Source of the DNA: an archaeon
Lineage (GTDB): Archaea; Asgardarchaeota; Hermodarchaeia; Hermodarchaeales; Hermodarchaeaceae
Assembly: GCA_016550405.1 (NCBI GenBank)
Contig: JABXGX010000067.1
Coordinates: 1-6,221 of the forward strand
Length of the DNA stretch: 6,221 bases
Direction of reading: 5' to 3'
Shown here in pieces: positions 6,215 through 6,221 of this stretch (position 1 is the first letter of the stretch; every line of letters begins with the position of its first letter). A program made the position numbers and the translations under genes. The notes beneath the pieces are model-generated. The model ran no database searches and was not told the origin of the DNA. It saw nothing but the letters and a program-made list of their open reading frames with translations.

Positions 6215-6221
6215 CGCCCCC

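Noticed and set aside
1..6221. CRISPR array, tRNA or rRNA genes, insertion sequences
   Set aside because: No regularly spaced direct repeats, no tRNA-like or rRNA-like conserved stretch, and no transposase motifs or terminal inverted repeats were seen on reading both strands.

Overview
The window looks archaeal and of moderate GC, from surface-glycan biosynthesis territory. The archaeal hints are a small Trm112-type protein whose N-terminus reads MKPWLL..LACPIC, a repeated GAGG(T)-N7/8-ATG ribosome binding site, and short inferred leaders with weak TATA-like elements. None of these is a phylogenetic marker by itself. An Asgard-type or other uncultured archaeal lineage is possible but cannot be fixed from this sequence.

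Layout. Positions 1-1461 are transcribed leftward. A polysaccharide pyruvyl transferase family protein (1461 to 316) is followed by a 64-residue Trm112-like protein (230 to 36). A Shine-Dalgarno sequence at 9-5 predicts another leftward gene starting just beyond the left edge. Positions 1462-1723 form a divergent control region with two weak promoter-like elements and a nested imperfect dyad. Positions 1724-5904 are a rightward cluster of three genes. The first is a fusion of a CMP-nonulosonate cytidylyltransferase with a PseG/SpsG-type UDP-sugar hydrolase. The second is a NeuB/PseI/LegI-type nonulosonate synthase with a C-terminal SAF domain. The third is a cobalamin-binding radical SAM enzyme. 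A convergent, GC-richer, unrecognised gene (6214 to 5915, perhaps continuing past the right edge) closes the window.

How the genes fit together. The PseG-like domain would release a free amino- or acylamino-hexose from UDP. The NeuB-type enzyme would condense it with phosphoenolpyruvate to a nine-carbon 2-keto acid, and the cytidylyltransferase domain would activate that acid with CTP. These are the last three steps of sialic, legionaminic or pseudaminic acid-type pathways. The early steps (dehydratase, aminotransferase, acetyltransferase) and the transferase that uses the CMP-sugar are not in the window. The cobalamin radical SAM enzyme next in line could modify the sugar or another envelope molecule, possibly by methylation. 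The divergent pyruvyl transferase family protein fits decoration of a surface glycan. Which nonulosonate is made, and whether the radical SAM protein acts on it, is inference.
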